A stretch of DNA of 63,001 nucleotides, taken from assembly GCA_041583495.1 (NCBI GenBank), contig JBFHFS010000032.1, forward strand, positions 1 through 63,001, given 5' to 3'. The notes beneath the pieces are model-generated. The model saw only the letters and a program-made list of their open reading frames with translations. It did no database searches and was not told the origin of the DNA. The position numbers were made by a program, and so were the translations under genes. The stretch is from JBFHFS01 sp041583495. GTDB lineage: Bacteria; Bacteroidota; Bacteroidia; Bacteroidales; Marinilabiliaceae. The number at the start of each line of letters is the position of its first letter. Position 1 is the first letter of the stretch. Shown piece by piece: positions 46,564 through 55,801 of the stretch.

Positions 46564-49050
46564 ATGACCGACTTCCGCCATGCAGCCCCCAAAAAAAGCC
46601 AACCAAATGAAAGCAACAATAGCGATGACCAAAACAATGATTTGTCTTTAAAAAAGCCGGTTTTGTTGGGCCAGCTGAATCCCATTCTGCTGGATGAAAA
46701 AATGGAGGCTTTATACTATCCCCATCTGACCAATGGATTGTGTTTTTTAACCACGCAAAAAAACAGGGAGGGCATGCATAATGCCCTTCAAAATACGGTG
46801 CTTAGCATCTTGCAAAACCTCCCTGGAGGGATGGCCCGGGTAAAAATGTTCGATACCACAGGCTTGGGCAACAACCTGATTTCATTATCACAACTTAGTT
46901 CCAAAATCAAAGGGGAAAAGATATTATCGGAAGCCGATCAGCTCAAGAATCTGTTAAAGCCGCTGGTGGATACCATCCCCGATATTTTTCAAAAAGTGTT
47001 GGGCCCTAAATATCAGGATAAAACCCTGGTCGATTACAATGAGGAGGCTGGAGAACTGGCCAAACCCTATCAGTTCCTGGTCATCACCGATTACCCCCAC
47101 ACCTTCACTCCCGAAACCAATGAGCTGTTAAAGACCATGCTAAAGGAGGGCCGCCGGGCGGGCATCTATACTTTCTTAAGCCTCGACACCGGCTTTGTTC
47201 CGGAAAAAAGAGGGGATATTGATCCACTGGGAATCATCAACGAAATAGCCTGCATCTACCAGAAAGGACAAGATTTCTGCAGCAAGGGGTTTGAGTACGA
47301 CCGGTACTTTAATCAGAAATTAAAATTCCGCCTGAGGACCAAACTGCCACATAACCTGGAAGAGATCATTGAGAAAGTGAACCATGCTGCTCAAAATGTT
47401 AAAGACGTAAAGATTTCCTTCCTGGATCAATTTAATGAAGAAAACCTCTGGTCAAAAGATGCGGCCTCTGGAATTGAAACGCCCATTGGGAAGTACGATG
47501 TGGTGAAGACCCAGAACTTAAAACTCTCCATCGAGGACGGGTCCATAGACACTCCTCATCACTGTCTGATTGGAGGGGGCACGGGAAGCGGAAAGACCGT
47601 GTTGCTGCATAATATCATTTGCAATACCGCCTGGCTTTACTCGCCCCAACAGGTACAATTCCTTCTGCTCGATTATAAAGAGGGGACCGAATTCAAAATC
47701 TATGAAACCCTGCCTCATGTGAAGGTTCTCTCCATTCGCAGTGAGCGGGAGTTTGGTATTAGCGTGCTGGAATATCTGAATAATGAGATGGAACGCCGGG
47801 GTGAATTGTTTAAGGAGAAGACCGTGTCCAATATCGGCCGGTACAATGAACTTGCCCAGGAAAAATTACCCCGGTTGGTACTGATCATCGATGAGTTTCA
47901 GAAACTCTTTGATGGCACCCCGCAGATGGCCAACCAGGCGACCAAAGCCCTCGATGACCTGGGACGCAGAGGACGTTCCTTTGGGGTGAACCTGATTCTC
48001 TCCACCCAGTCGCTGGCCGGCATCAACATCAACCAGATATTGAGTCATATGGGATTGCGGATCGCCCTTAAGCTGAACACACAACGCGACTGTGACCAGC
48101 TATTGGGCTTTAACAATCATGAGCCCTTTGGTTTTACCCGCAAAGGCCAGGCCATCTACAACTCACGCAGCGGGTTGGTGGAAGGAAACCAGCCCATGCA
48201 GGTGGCTTATATTGAGGATAAGGATATAGATCAGCTGACCCGCCGGCTGCGAACGCATTCGGATGAAACCCAGGGCAAATCACCCTTTAAGCAATTTATC
48301 TATGATGGATCCCTGCGGCCCCAGTGTTTATCCAATCCAAAATACTTAAATGATACGGTCAATAAAAATGTAGCCAGTATATTTATCGGGGAATCACTCG
48401 CCCTCCAGGAGGAGCATATCTATTTTAAATTCCGAAAACAAAACGAATCCAACGTTCTGATTGTTGGCCAGGATATTGAGAGTGCCGTCTCCATATTTAA
48501 ACACGCCTTTGCACAGGTCTACCGGCAAAGTCCTCAGGAGAGTCAGTTTTTCCTGTTTAATAAATTAAATGTCGACAGCGAATTTTATCCCATGGTGGAG
48601 GAAATGGAACATTTGCAGGTAGAACCCATGGACAAAAAAATTGAGCAACATATTGAGCAAATCCATGGCGAGATGATGGAACGCATCGATGGAAAAGAGT
48701 CTCAAACCCGCATTATCCTTGGATTCTTCGATATTAACAATATTCGCTCATTGCGCAAGAAAGGCATGATGCCCTCTCCCCTGACCACCAAACTCAACGA
48801 GATTTTGGCCGATGGCCCGGGGGTTAACATTCACACCATGGTCTATGCCTACAGCTACCAAAGCCTTAACAATACGCTCGACACCATGAAGTCGATCCAT
48901 GATTTCGATACCCGGATAGCCCTCAAGGGCGGGGAATCGCATAGAATATTATCAATGAATCTGTCGGCCGGGATAGACAAAGCAGGAACTTCCCTGATAA
49001 GCTCGCCCTTTAGCCAAGAAAATGAAATCCTGAAAATCTATAACCTCTAG
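46564..49050 (+). CDS. Three-domain FtsK/EccC-like ATPase
   Basis: An 828-aa soluble protein with no membrane helix. Residues about 40-220 form a degenerate ATPase (Walker-B-like FLVITDYP near 170; Walker A lost). The middle domain (about 280-560) is canonical: GGGTGSGKT (336-344), LVLIIDEFQKL (about 438), then GRRGRSFGVNLILSTQ. The third (about 600-828) is degenerate again (NVLIVGQDIES near 629, RIILGFFDINN). Tandem FtsK/SpoIIIE domains with one active site recall EccC/EssC, the motor of type VII secretion. DNA translocation is unlikely without a gamma domain. It heads an operon of four further genes. Confidence 0.85.
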   Translation: MTDFRHAAPKKSQPNESNNSDDQNNDLSLKKPVLLGQLNPILLDEKMEALYYPHLTNGLCFLTTQKNREGMHNALQNTVLSILQNLPGGMARVKMFDTTGLGNNLISLSQLSSKIKGEKILSEADQLKNLLKPLVDTIPDIFQKVLGPKYQDKTLVDYNEEAGELAKPYQFLVITDYPHTFTPETNELLKTMLKEGRRAGIYTFLSLDTGFVPEKRGDIDPLGIINEIACIYQKGQDFCSKGFEYDRYFNQKLKFRLRTKLPHNLEEIIEKVNHAAQNVKDVKISFLDQFNEENLWSKDAASGIETPIGKYDVVKTQNLKLSIEDGSIDTPHHCLIGGGTGSGKTVLLHNIICNTAWLYSPQQVQFLLLDYKEGTEFKIYETLPHVKVLSIRSEREFGISVLEYLNNEMERRGELFKEKTVSNIGRYNELAQEKLPRLVLIIDEFQKLFDGTPQMANQATKALDDLGRRGRSFGVNLILSTQSLAGININQILSHMGLRIALKLNTQRDCDQLLGFNNHEPFGFTRKGQAIYNSRSGLVEGNQPMQVAYIEDKDIDQLTRRLRTHSDETQGKSPFKQFIYDGSLRPQCLSNPKYLNDTVNKNVASIFIGESLALQEEHIYFKFRKQNESNVLIVGQDIESAVSIFKHAFAQVYRQSPQESQFFLFNKLNVDSEFYPMVEEMEHLQVEPMDKKIEQHIEQIHGEMMERIDGKESQTRIILGFFDINNIRSLRKKGMMPSPLTTKLNEILADGPGVNIHTMVYAYSYQSLNNTLDTMKSIHDFDTRIALKGGESHRILSMNLSAGIDKAGTSLISSPFSQENEILKIYNL

Positions 49051-49062
49051 AATCTTCCCTGC

Positions 49063-50559
49063 ATGCCATCCTATTATGATTTTTTGAACGCCCTGGAATC
49101 GACCCAAACGAGACATCGCCAGGATCTCTTTATCGAAAAGGAGAGTGATTGCAACCATTCCTTGAAATTTCGCCGAAAGAATAATGATCAGATATCTGCT
49201 GAATTGGAGCAATTGACTTCCCGGGAGGAAGCCCTCAGAAACGAAATTGATACAAAAAACGCCGAGCTTGACGATTTAAAAAGTACCCTGGCCCGACCCC
49301 AGGCGGATTTTTCCGCTTTAAAGAAAAAGCATATCGGCTTGCTGGCAGACTTAAAAGAAAAAAAATCTCAGGTAGAGGCTCTTCAAACCAAAAATCTGGA
49401 GCTTAATCAAAGCCTGGATGAGGTGGAAACCACCTCCCAAAATATGCATGAGGAAATCCCGGGAAACGATCAGCCAAAGGATACGGCATCCACAAACCCA
49501 TCGGGGACCCAAAATAAGCAACCTCAAAAAGCCCAGGACCTCATAATTAAAGGGTTAGAGAAAGAGTTACAGGACCAGGAAAATCGCATTTCCCAGGTAA
49601 AAAAGGAGCTATCGGCTCTAAAAAGAACCCAAAGAACGGTTTTGGCAAAGGCGGCCAAACTGGAAGAGATGGAAGCTCACCAGGTACAGCGGTGGTTTAT
49701 GTTTTTAGCCGGTGGCTCCTCGGCTTTGGCTCTTCTTTGCCTGGCTATGGGATGGGCCTTGATGGCCATCCTATGTGCCCTGTTTGTCGGGTTGCAATTG
49801 GTGCTTTTTCTATTCTTCCGAAAACCAGGCAGTGTGAAGGCGCTTTGCCAAAAGGCCCGAAAAGGAGAAAGAATTTCTTCTAATGATTTTGGTATCAGCA
49901 AAAATATGGTCCTGGTTCAGGGGGGAACCTTTGTCCCCCAGGGAGATATCTTTTCCCGGAAACCCTCTAAACCGCTCACCGTGAATAGTTTTTACATGAA
50001 CCGGTATTGTATCCCGGATGAAATCTATAACCGGGTTATGGGGACCCATACCAAGACAAATCGTCCCTTACCCCCAAACAGTGCCACCTCAAAAGATTGG
50101 ACCCATGTTCAGTTATTTATCGCCAAGCTCAATGAATTAACGGGAAAGAGTTACCGGCTTCCCACCGAGGCCGAATGGGAATTTGCCGCGCGCGGTGGAT
50201 TAAAAAGTAAAGGCTTTGCATACGCCGGAAGTAACCAGGTTGAAGAGGTGGCCTGGTATAATATAAATACCGGTCGCTATCGGGATCGACAACCGGTGGG
50301 CCAAAAGAAACCCAATGAATTAGGACTCTACGATATGAGCGGAAATGTCGGGGAGTGGTGCAGCGACCGGTATCCCTTAAAAACGCCCTGGCACAGCCAA
50401 ACCCTATTAAATCCAATGGGCCCCTCCATTGGAAACGACCGGGTGTCGAAAGGGGGAAGATCTATTGATCCCGAAAAATATTGCACCCTCCAGGTGACCA
50501 ATGATGCCTCCATCACTTCATATTCGGGAGGCATACGCCTGGTGGCCGCCTCTTGTTAA
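49063..50559 (+). CDS. Coiled-coil membrane protein with dead FGE-like domain (1)
   Basis: The 498-aa protein has a long coiled coil (about residues 40-205), a two-helix membrane hairpin (about 209-256) and a C-terminal FGE-sulfatase (SUMF1)-type C-lectin-fold domain (about 285-498; YRLPTEAEWEFAARGG, NELGLYDMSGNVGEWC, SGGIRLVA). Real formylglycine enzymes use two cysteines after RGGS; here the segment reads SKGGRSIDPEKYC, losing the first. It is therefore probably a binding rather than catalytic module. With both ends on the cytosolic side it could dock the ATPase encoded 12 bases upstream. It is a paralogue of the next gene. Confidence 0.85.
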   Translation: MPSYYDFLNALESTQTRHRQDLFIEKESDCNHSLKFRRKNNDQISAELEQLTSREEALRNEIDTKNAELDDLKSTLARPQADFSALKKKHIGLLADLKEKKSQVEALQTKNLELNQSLDEVETTSQNMHEEIPGNDQPKDTASTNPSGTQNKQPQKAQDLIIKGLEKELQDQENRISQVKKELSALKRTQRTVLAKAAKLEEMEAHQVQRWFMFLAGGSSALALLCLAMGWALMAILCALFVGLQLVLFLFFRKPGSVKALCQKARKGERISSNDFGISKNMVLVQGGTFVPQGDIFSRKPSKPLTVNSFYMNRYCIPDEIYNRVMGTHTKTNRPLPPNSATSKDWTHVQLFIAKLNELTGKSYRLPTEAEWEFAARGGLKSKGFAYAGSNQVEEVAWYNINTGRYRDRQPVGQKKPNELGLYDMSGNVGEWCSDRYPLKTPWHSQTLLNPMGPSIGNDRVSKGGRSIDPEKYCTLQVTNDASITSYSGGIRLVAASC

Positions 50560-50592
50560 TGACATCCTCAATTTTCTATTTAAATCCCAGCT

Positions 50593-52128
50593 ATGCAAAT
50601 GCCTGAATATTCCCAATACCTCACTCAATTGGAATCCTTTCTTAAAAAGGATGAAGAGCTCACCAAAAAGAAGATTACCACGCTCGAAGACCAACTGGAA
50701 CAGGAAAAACTAAAAGATCAGAAAAACAAGGAAAGAAAAACGGCCCTGCAAGATAAAATAAAGACTTTGACCGATCAGGAGCCCATCATAATGGAGACTC
50801 GGACTGCTGTGGAAAAGGAATTTGCCGAAACCAAACAAAGTTATGAGGAGCTGAACACTCAATACCAGAAAGTGAACCGGGAGGTAGAGCAAACAAATGT
50901 TATAATCAACGAACTACAACAAGCACAGGATCAGACTCAACAAGAGTTCGAATTAAAAGAAGAGGCCCTGGCCAATCAGGAAAAAGCACTTGAAAAATTA
51001 AAAGCATCCCAAAAGGAGGACCAGGAAAACCTGGCGAAATTAAAGGCACAACAAAACCTGAACCGCCAATTCCAACATGACCAGGCCCTTCAGGAGGTAA
51101 ATGCAAAGACCCAAACCCTGGCCGGTTTGAATCGGGAGATGAGCGCCCTGAAAAGGGGCAATAAAGAATTTATGACCGATGTTAAAGTCTTGATAATCAA
51201 CAAGAAGCACAAACACAAGAAATGGCTGACAGGGATTGGATTTGCCGGTTTAATCCTATTTTCACTTTCCCTGGCTTTCCATCTTCCCTTCTTTTATGTG
51301 CTTGCCCCCCTGTTGTTGGGATTGACCTTACTTTACCTCTACTTCCTTTGGAAATACAGTGTTAAAGCCTATTCTTCATTGGAGTTAAAAAACATGAATA
51401 CCCCCGTTTTTTCCTATTTTCCCGAAGAACTTCTGGCCTCCTGTTTGGATCACCTCAAGTTGGTCGAAGGAGGACAATTTACGATGGGAGGCGATGAAGA
51501 CTCACCGGTAAAAGCCACCCCTCATGAGGTAACCCTGTCGGACTTCTACCTGAGTCAATACCTGGTTTCCCAGGGGGATTGGAACAAAGTGATGGGATTT
51601 AACCCCGGCTATTTCGAGGGGGATGATCTTCCGGTTGAGAATGTCAGCTGGCACGATGCCCAGGCGTTTATTCAACGGTTAAATGCGCAGAATCATTTTT
51701 CCGGCACCCAAAAAGGGATTCAATTCCGGTTACCCACCGAGGCGGAATGGGAATATGCCGCAAAAGGCGGTCGGCACAGTAAGAGAACCTCCTTCGTGGG
51801 AAGTGATCGCTGGCAAGAGGTAGCCTGGCTGGAAGGTAATGCAGACCATACCCCCCATCCCATAGGACAAAAGGCCCCCAACGAACTGGGATTATACGAC
51901 CTGGCAGGAAATGTATGGGAGTGGTGCCAGGACTACCATGCCGATTATGAAAGGCAGTCCGGGGAAAAAGATCCCAAAGGTCCGTTGAAGGGCAAATTCT
52001 GTATTCTAAGAGGAGGATGCTGGAATAGCGAGCCCAAACATGCCTTCTCTTCCATCCGAAATATGGCCGATCCCCATGAACGCTATTATGGCAATGGCTT
52101 TCGGCTGGCCGCCTCCAAAGTAGAATGA
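50593..52128 (+). CDS. Coiled-coil membrane protein with dead FGE-like domain (2)
   Basis: The 511-aa paralogue of the previous protein has the same order and spacing: coiled coil (about 5-190), TM hairpin (about 210-255), FGE-like domain (about 290-511; FRLPTEAEWEYAAKGG, NELGLYDLAGNVWEWC, GNGFRLAAS). After the RGG turn the sequence is CWNSEPKHAFSS, so both catalytic cysteines of formylglycine-generating enzymes are missing. The paired copies suggest a heteromeric membrane complex. The gap to the upstream gene is 33 bases. Confidence 0.85.
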   Translation: MQMPEYSQYLTQLESFLKKDEELTKKKITTLEDQLEQEKLKDQKNKERKTALQDKIKTLTDQEPIIMETRTAVEKEFAETKQSYEELNTQYQKVNREVEQTNVIINELQQAQDQTQQEFELKEEALANQEKALEKLKASQKEDQENLAKLKAQQNLNRQFQHDQALQEVNAKTQTLAGLNREMSALKRGNKEFMTDVKVLIINKKHKHKKWLTGIGFAGLILFSLSLAFHLPFFYVLAPLLLGLTLLYLYFLWKYSVKAYSSLELKNMNTPVFSYFPEELLASCLDHLKLVEGGQFTMGGDEDSPVKATPHEVTLSDFYLSQYLVSQGDWNKVMGFNPGYFEGDDLPVENVSWHDAQAFIQRLNAQNHFSGTQKGIQFRLPTEAEWEYAAKGGRHSKRTSFVGSDRWQEVAWLEGNADHTPHPIGQKAPNELGLYDLAGNVWEWCQDYHADYERQSGEKDPKGPLKGKFCILRGGCWNSEPKHAFSSIRNMADPHERYYGNGFRLAASKVE

Positions 52129-52275
52129 TGGCGCTGCCCCTGGCCTTCCGCATCCGGGTTTTATCCAAATCCCAAAAACCACAATGTGCCGAAACGCCCC
52201 ACAGGGATCCGACTTTTTTTAAACCAACAGAAAATCGCTTTAACAATAAAAAAGAACATCTTAAAACGCACGATC

Positions 52276-52569
52276 ATGAGTAATACCCAAGTTTTCCACA
52301 TCCAGGAAGAACAATTGAATACAATGGTTCACTTTCTTCGAAATTTTAGTATTGAGATTGGCGAGCGCATGCAAGCCTATCAGATGCAAGTAGAGAATTT
52401 ATACAATAATGGTCTGCCCCAGGAGACTTTTCATGCCTTTCAGATCAACCACCTGGAAGAAACCAGGGCCCTTGTGCAACACATCACCAATAAAATAGAG
52501 AGTGAATCGATCCCCTTTATTCAAGGCAACATAGAACGACTGCAGGAACTGATGGACTATAACCGATAG
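52276..52569 (+). CDS. Helical-hairpin small protein, WXG100-like
   Basis: A 97-aa protein (ATG at 52276; the frame opens at 52186). Two long amphipathic helices (about 8-42 and 52-95) flank a short turn, NNGLPQETF (residues 44-52), at the midpoint. This is the size, fold and motif placement of WXG100/ESAT-6 proteins, although Trp is absent. No signal peptide, no cysteines. In type VII systems such proteins are secreted substrates recognised by the EccC motor, and an EccC-like ATPase heads this operon. The similarity is structural by inference, so the label is tentative. Confidence 0.55.
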   Translation: MSNTQVFHIQEEQLNTMVHFLRNFSIEIGERMQAYQMQVENLYNNGLPQETFHAFQINHLEETRALVQHITNKIESESIPFIQGNIERLQELMDYNR

Positions 52570-52718
52570 ACCCCGGGTCATGAATGGTCTTACCCTTTTT
52601 TGCAACCCCACCCTGCACATTGGGAAAAAACGCTGAAGGTCAAAAAAGCGATAGTTCAAACACTTAACCGGCGCTCAGGGTTAAGCAACCCCGTGTGTGG
52701 CCCCCATACAAAAAGGAT

Positions 52719-55004
52719 ATGAAAATTAATGCTATAAACACCATCCCCTTTAGCAGGGATATCTCTCATCTGGATTCATGGAAAACCTACCGGAACCTAA
52801 GGAGGCCGACCCAATACAGACTCATTCCCTCCTCCAGCCGCAAGCATGTAGCCGTTATCGACAGCGAAATCATCTCGGTTTATGAGATTCAGGACAAGGA
52901 ACTGCAGGAAAAATACTGCTGCCCAAATCCTTTTGACATCCTTTTCAGCACCCAAATATTTTCGCTCTCCGAAAGTGGTCGTCACCTGAGTTTTTTGGAA
53001 GATGACCAGGTTGTTACAGTGGACATCAGCTTGGGCAGTTCATTGGTGCAGAAGTGTCAGGGTGGAACCCGTCTGGTGGGCATCCATGGATACAAAGAAG
53101 ATTCCCTGATAACGTTGGATGAAAAAGGGGGCCTGCACTGTTTCTCTCTCGTTGAAGAGAATGCCCATTTCAGGTTGGGTTCTATTGGGTATCAATTGCA
53201 TTGTGAGAAGGAACCACTGGGCGCCTATGAGTTGTGTTCGATACAAGTGGACCCAAAAAACGATGTCCTTTTCCTGCTCGTTGGCCAGACTAAAAAAGAG
53301 GAGATGGGAAAAATGATTGGCTATGATCTCCTCAACGGCCAAACCACGTTTGAACATGCGGTGGTGGCTGCCCCCGATGGAAGTGCCCTATCATACCTGG
53401 AGAAGACTCAATCCCTGCTCCTGCTTAACGCCAAAGGGGAGCTTATCTTTTATGATGCCCAGGAGGGAAGGCCTGAAAAACATCTTGAAAAAGTCACCAC
53501 CTGTGTGAGTCCGGTGGACCTGTATGTTTGCGGCTCAACCATTTCTATAAAAGATGATTACGATATCTGCCTGTTCGATAGGGAAGGCAACCGCCTGGGT
53601 TCTTTAGACGACACTCATTTTTCGTTTATGGTGGGCTGCGACCACCAATACTACAGAACCATCGATCAACAGGGACTCCATTGCTATGAAAAAGTCCACT
53701 CCTTCCGCCCGTTAAAAGAGTATAACCATGACAGTGAAATTTATGATGTGGCCTACAGCCAGGATCTGGGCGGGATTCACTTTAGCGACCTCCCCGTGAC
53801 ATATCTGAAAAATAATTTCAGTGAGGAATTTTTGTGGCCCCTCGATCAGGCTGAAGTTACCGAGTTGAAATCCAATAATACTTCCTGCCTTCGTAAAGCC
53901 ATCAGTCCTTATAAAACCAGCGATCTGGAGCTGGTTGCCGAAATGAAAAGTGATCGTTTGGTGATCCGAAACCGTAAGGGAGAGGATCAACTGGTATTTG
54001 CCATGGACCAGGAGGTCTCCCTCGAGCGGGCAATCCCCTTTTTTACGCCCGACAACCGTTTTTTTGCCTTGATAAACAATTCTTCAGGCAGCCTTAAGAT
54101 ATGGGATCTTCACCGAAAGGCCCAACTTCAGGATCTGCCCCTGGAGGTAGAAATTGAGAATGAATCGCCGTTGGCATTTTCCTCTACCGCCCCCCTGGCC
54201 ATCTGTCGGGTCCACTCCTTTGGCGATCCCTCGGTGGGCCTATTGGATTTAAATACAGGCCGGATACTTTTCAAAAAGGAGGTGGATTTAGCCCAGGTGG
54301 AAACCAAGAGCTGCGCCTATGTTTTTCATCCTTCCGGTCATTTCATCCTGATCTCATCCATAAAATCCATCGAACAACTGGATCTGGAAGGTCAAACCGT
54401 GAAAAGATGGATATCTCCAAGTTCCAGAGGCTCCTACCCAACGGCAAAAAGCATCTATTTTCTCTCGGGTGAAGACTACTTCCTGACCATGGACAGTTAT
54501 AGGGGACGCATATGGAGTTTTGCCCGTGAAGATTGTCTGGGGGAAGAAGACGCCTTACACTATTTTGAAAAATTTACGCCCATCGGAGGTAACCGGCTGG
54601 TAGCCTGGGACAAGAAAAGGATTTCCCTTTTCTCGACCTCTTTCGAATGCTGCCCCCAAAAGTTTGAACCGGAAGCCACCCCCCAATGGCACCAACGCGA
54701 GGTGATGAGCTATGCCCAGGAGAGGGCTGCCCACGAGCCTCAGGGGAAAGCCCCTTCAAACCCATCCAGGAAGAATAACCAGGTCCATCATCCCGAGGCC
54801 GGAGTATTTGATCTTTCCAGCCCTGAGGCGCGAAAAAACGCCCTATTTTGCTGTGATCATTTCCTGCCGGGAAACAAATGCAACGCCCTGGCCGGTCAAC
54901 CAATGCCTTGCGGTCCCTGCAAAGGAACCTTTTCCTCGTGCCATAATCCAGAGAGTTTGAAGATCAGCGTACAAACCTTTATCGGAACCAGGCCGGTGAA
55001 GTAA
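52719..55004 (+). CDS. Large propeller-like protein with Cys-rich tail
   Basis: The 761-aa protein (ATG at 52719 preferred over the GTG at 52695, as an AAAGGAT stretch precedes it) lacks a signal peptide. Residues 20-640 look like repeated WD40-type beta-propeller blades (e.g. SLKIWDLHRKAQLQD, SALSYLEKTQSLLLL). The last 60 residues carry CCDHFLPGNKCNALAG then CGPCKGTFSSC, a likely zinc-binding knuckle. I recognise no named family. As the fifth gene of the FtsK-led operon it may be a scaffold, or a cargo. Confidence 0.65.
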   Translation: MKINAINTIPFSRDISHLDSWKTYRNLRRPTQYRLIPSSSRKHVAVIDSEIISVYEIQDKELQEKYCCPNPFDILFSTQIFSLSESGRHLSFLEDDQVVTVDISLGSSLVQKCQGGTRLVGIHGYKEDSLITLDEKGGLHCFSLVEENAHFRLGSIGYQLHCEKEPLGAYELCSIQVDPKNDVLFLLVGQTKKEEMGKMIGYDLLNGQTTFEHAVVAAPDGSALSYLEKTQSLLLLNAKGELIFYDAQEGRPEKHLEKVTTCVSPVDLYVCGSTISIKDDYDICLFDREGNRLGSLDDTHFSFMVGCDHQYYRTIDQQGLHCYEKVHSFRPLKEYNHDSEIYDVAYSQDLGGIHFSDLPVTYLKNNFSEEFLWPLDQAEVTELKSNNTSCLRKAISPYKTSDLELVAEMKSDRLVIRNRKGEDQLVFAMDQEVSLERAIPFFTPDNRFFALINNSSGSLKIWDLHRKAQLQDLPLEVEIENESPLAFSSTAPLAICRVHSFGDPSVGLLDLNTGRILFKKEVDLAQVETKSCAYVFHPSGHFILISSIKSIEQLDLEGQTVKRWISPSSRGSYPTAKSIYFLSGEDYFLTMDSYRGRIWSFAREDCLGEEDALHYFEKFTPIGGNRLVAWDKKRISLFSTSFECCPQKFEPEATPQWHQREVMSYAQERAAHEPQGKAPSNPSRKNNQVHHPEAGVFDLSSPEARKNALFCCDHFLPGNKCNALAGQPMPCGPCKGTFSSCHNPESLKISVQTFIGTRPVK

Positions 55005-55231
55005 CCATCACTGCAACCAAAAAGGTTCGTTTAACAGAAAAAAACGCTTCGGTATCTTATCAAACGATCCAACAGATCTGCAGCGGTTGACAAAGTCACG
55101 GCAGAGCTTGAGGTTGGGTGGACGATTAAATTGCCACCGGCTGTTCCGTCCCATCCGGGGCGGAAGGCGTTTCGGTTATTCAACACCCCCTAAGGTTATC
55201 CAGGGTTTTGGGGGAATAGGTGTCCCTGGTG

Positions 55232-55801
55232 TTAATAATTTTTCAGTGCCGTTCTTAATGCATTAAGCAGAGGTTCTGAGCTAAGGGGTTTTACTGTTGC
55301 CTGCATCATCCACAAATCGGGGGTGAACTTACCGATAGCACTCATGCGCACCATCTCAGTGGGGCAGTCACGTCCTTGAAAATTTCCCTCAAGTTGCATT
55401 AAGACAATATTCCCAAAAGGATAGCTTTGCAAATATAGGGCTTCACTGATAAAATGATTATAAATAGCAAAGAGTTGGACATCTTTTTGGCCAAAGGTAT
55501 CGGCAAAATATTCATTCCATATTTCCTTGGCAAAACTAAGGGTGACCTCTTTGAGTTCTTCCACTGTGGCATCAGGATGGTCATACACTAAATGCCACAC
55601 CCTGTTCTCATGAAGTGCTTCAGCCCCCATCTCACATACAAACCAAAATGTAGATAACGCATTTGATTGCTGGTCTTCGATGCTGTAGGCCGGACTCACC
55701 CACAGTCCTGCCATACTTCGGCAGGTTATCAGATCGGCCATGGCTTCGGTAAAGGGGCTGCTGGGAATACCTTTTAACAAATAGTAGTCCGTTAGGTACA
55801 T
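55232..55801 (-). pseudogene. Truncated M3-peptidase-like C-terminal fragment
   Basis: This 189-aa frame aligns in style with the C-terminal part of M3/M2-type zinc oligopeptidases (PFTEAMADLIT, STFWFVCEMGAEALHENRVWHLVYDH, FGNIVLMQLEGNF). The HExxH zinc motif and everything before it are missing, and no frame continues upstream (to 56300). It is probably a 5'-deleted relic, although a stand-alone small protein is possible. It is convergent with the FtsK-led operon. Confidence 0.55.

Noticed and set aside
46564..49050. Conjugation or DNA-translocase (true FtsK) locus
   Set aside because: No gamma domain, relaxase, mating-pair genes or membrane helices are found around it.
49063..52128. Active sulfatase-maturating enzymes for the sulfatase at 56534
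   Set aside because: The two catalytic cysteines of FGE are missing, so these are not sulfatase activators.
51668..52246. 192-codon minus-strand frame
   Set aside because: Antisense to the second FGE-like gene and its 3' flank; no domain.
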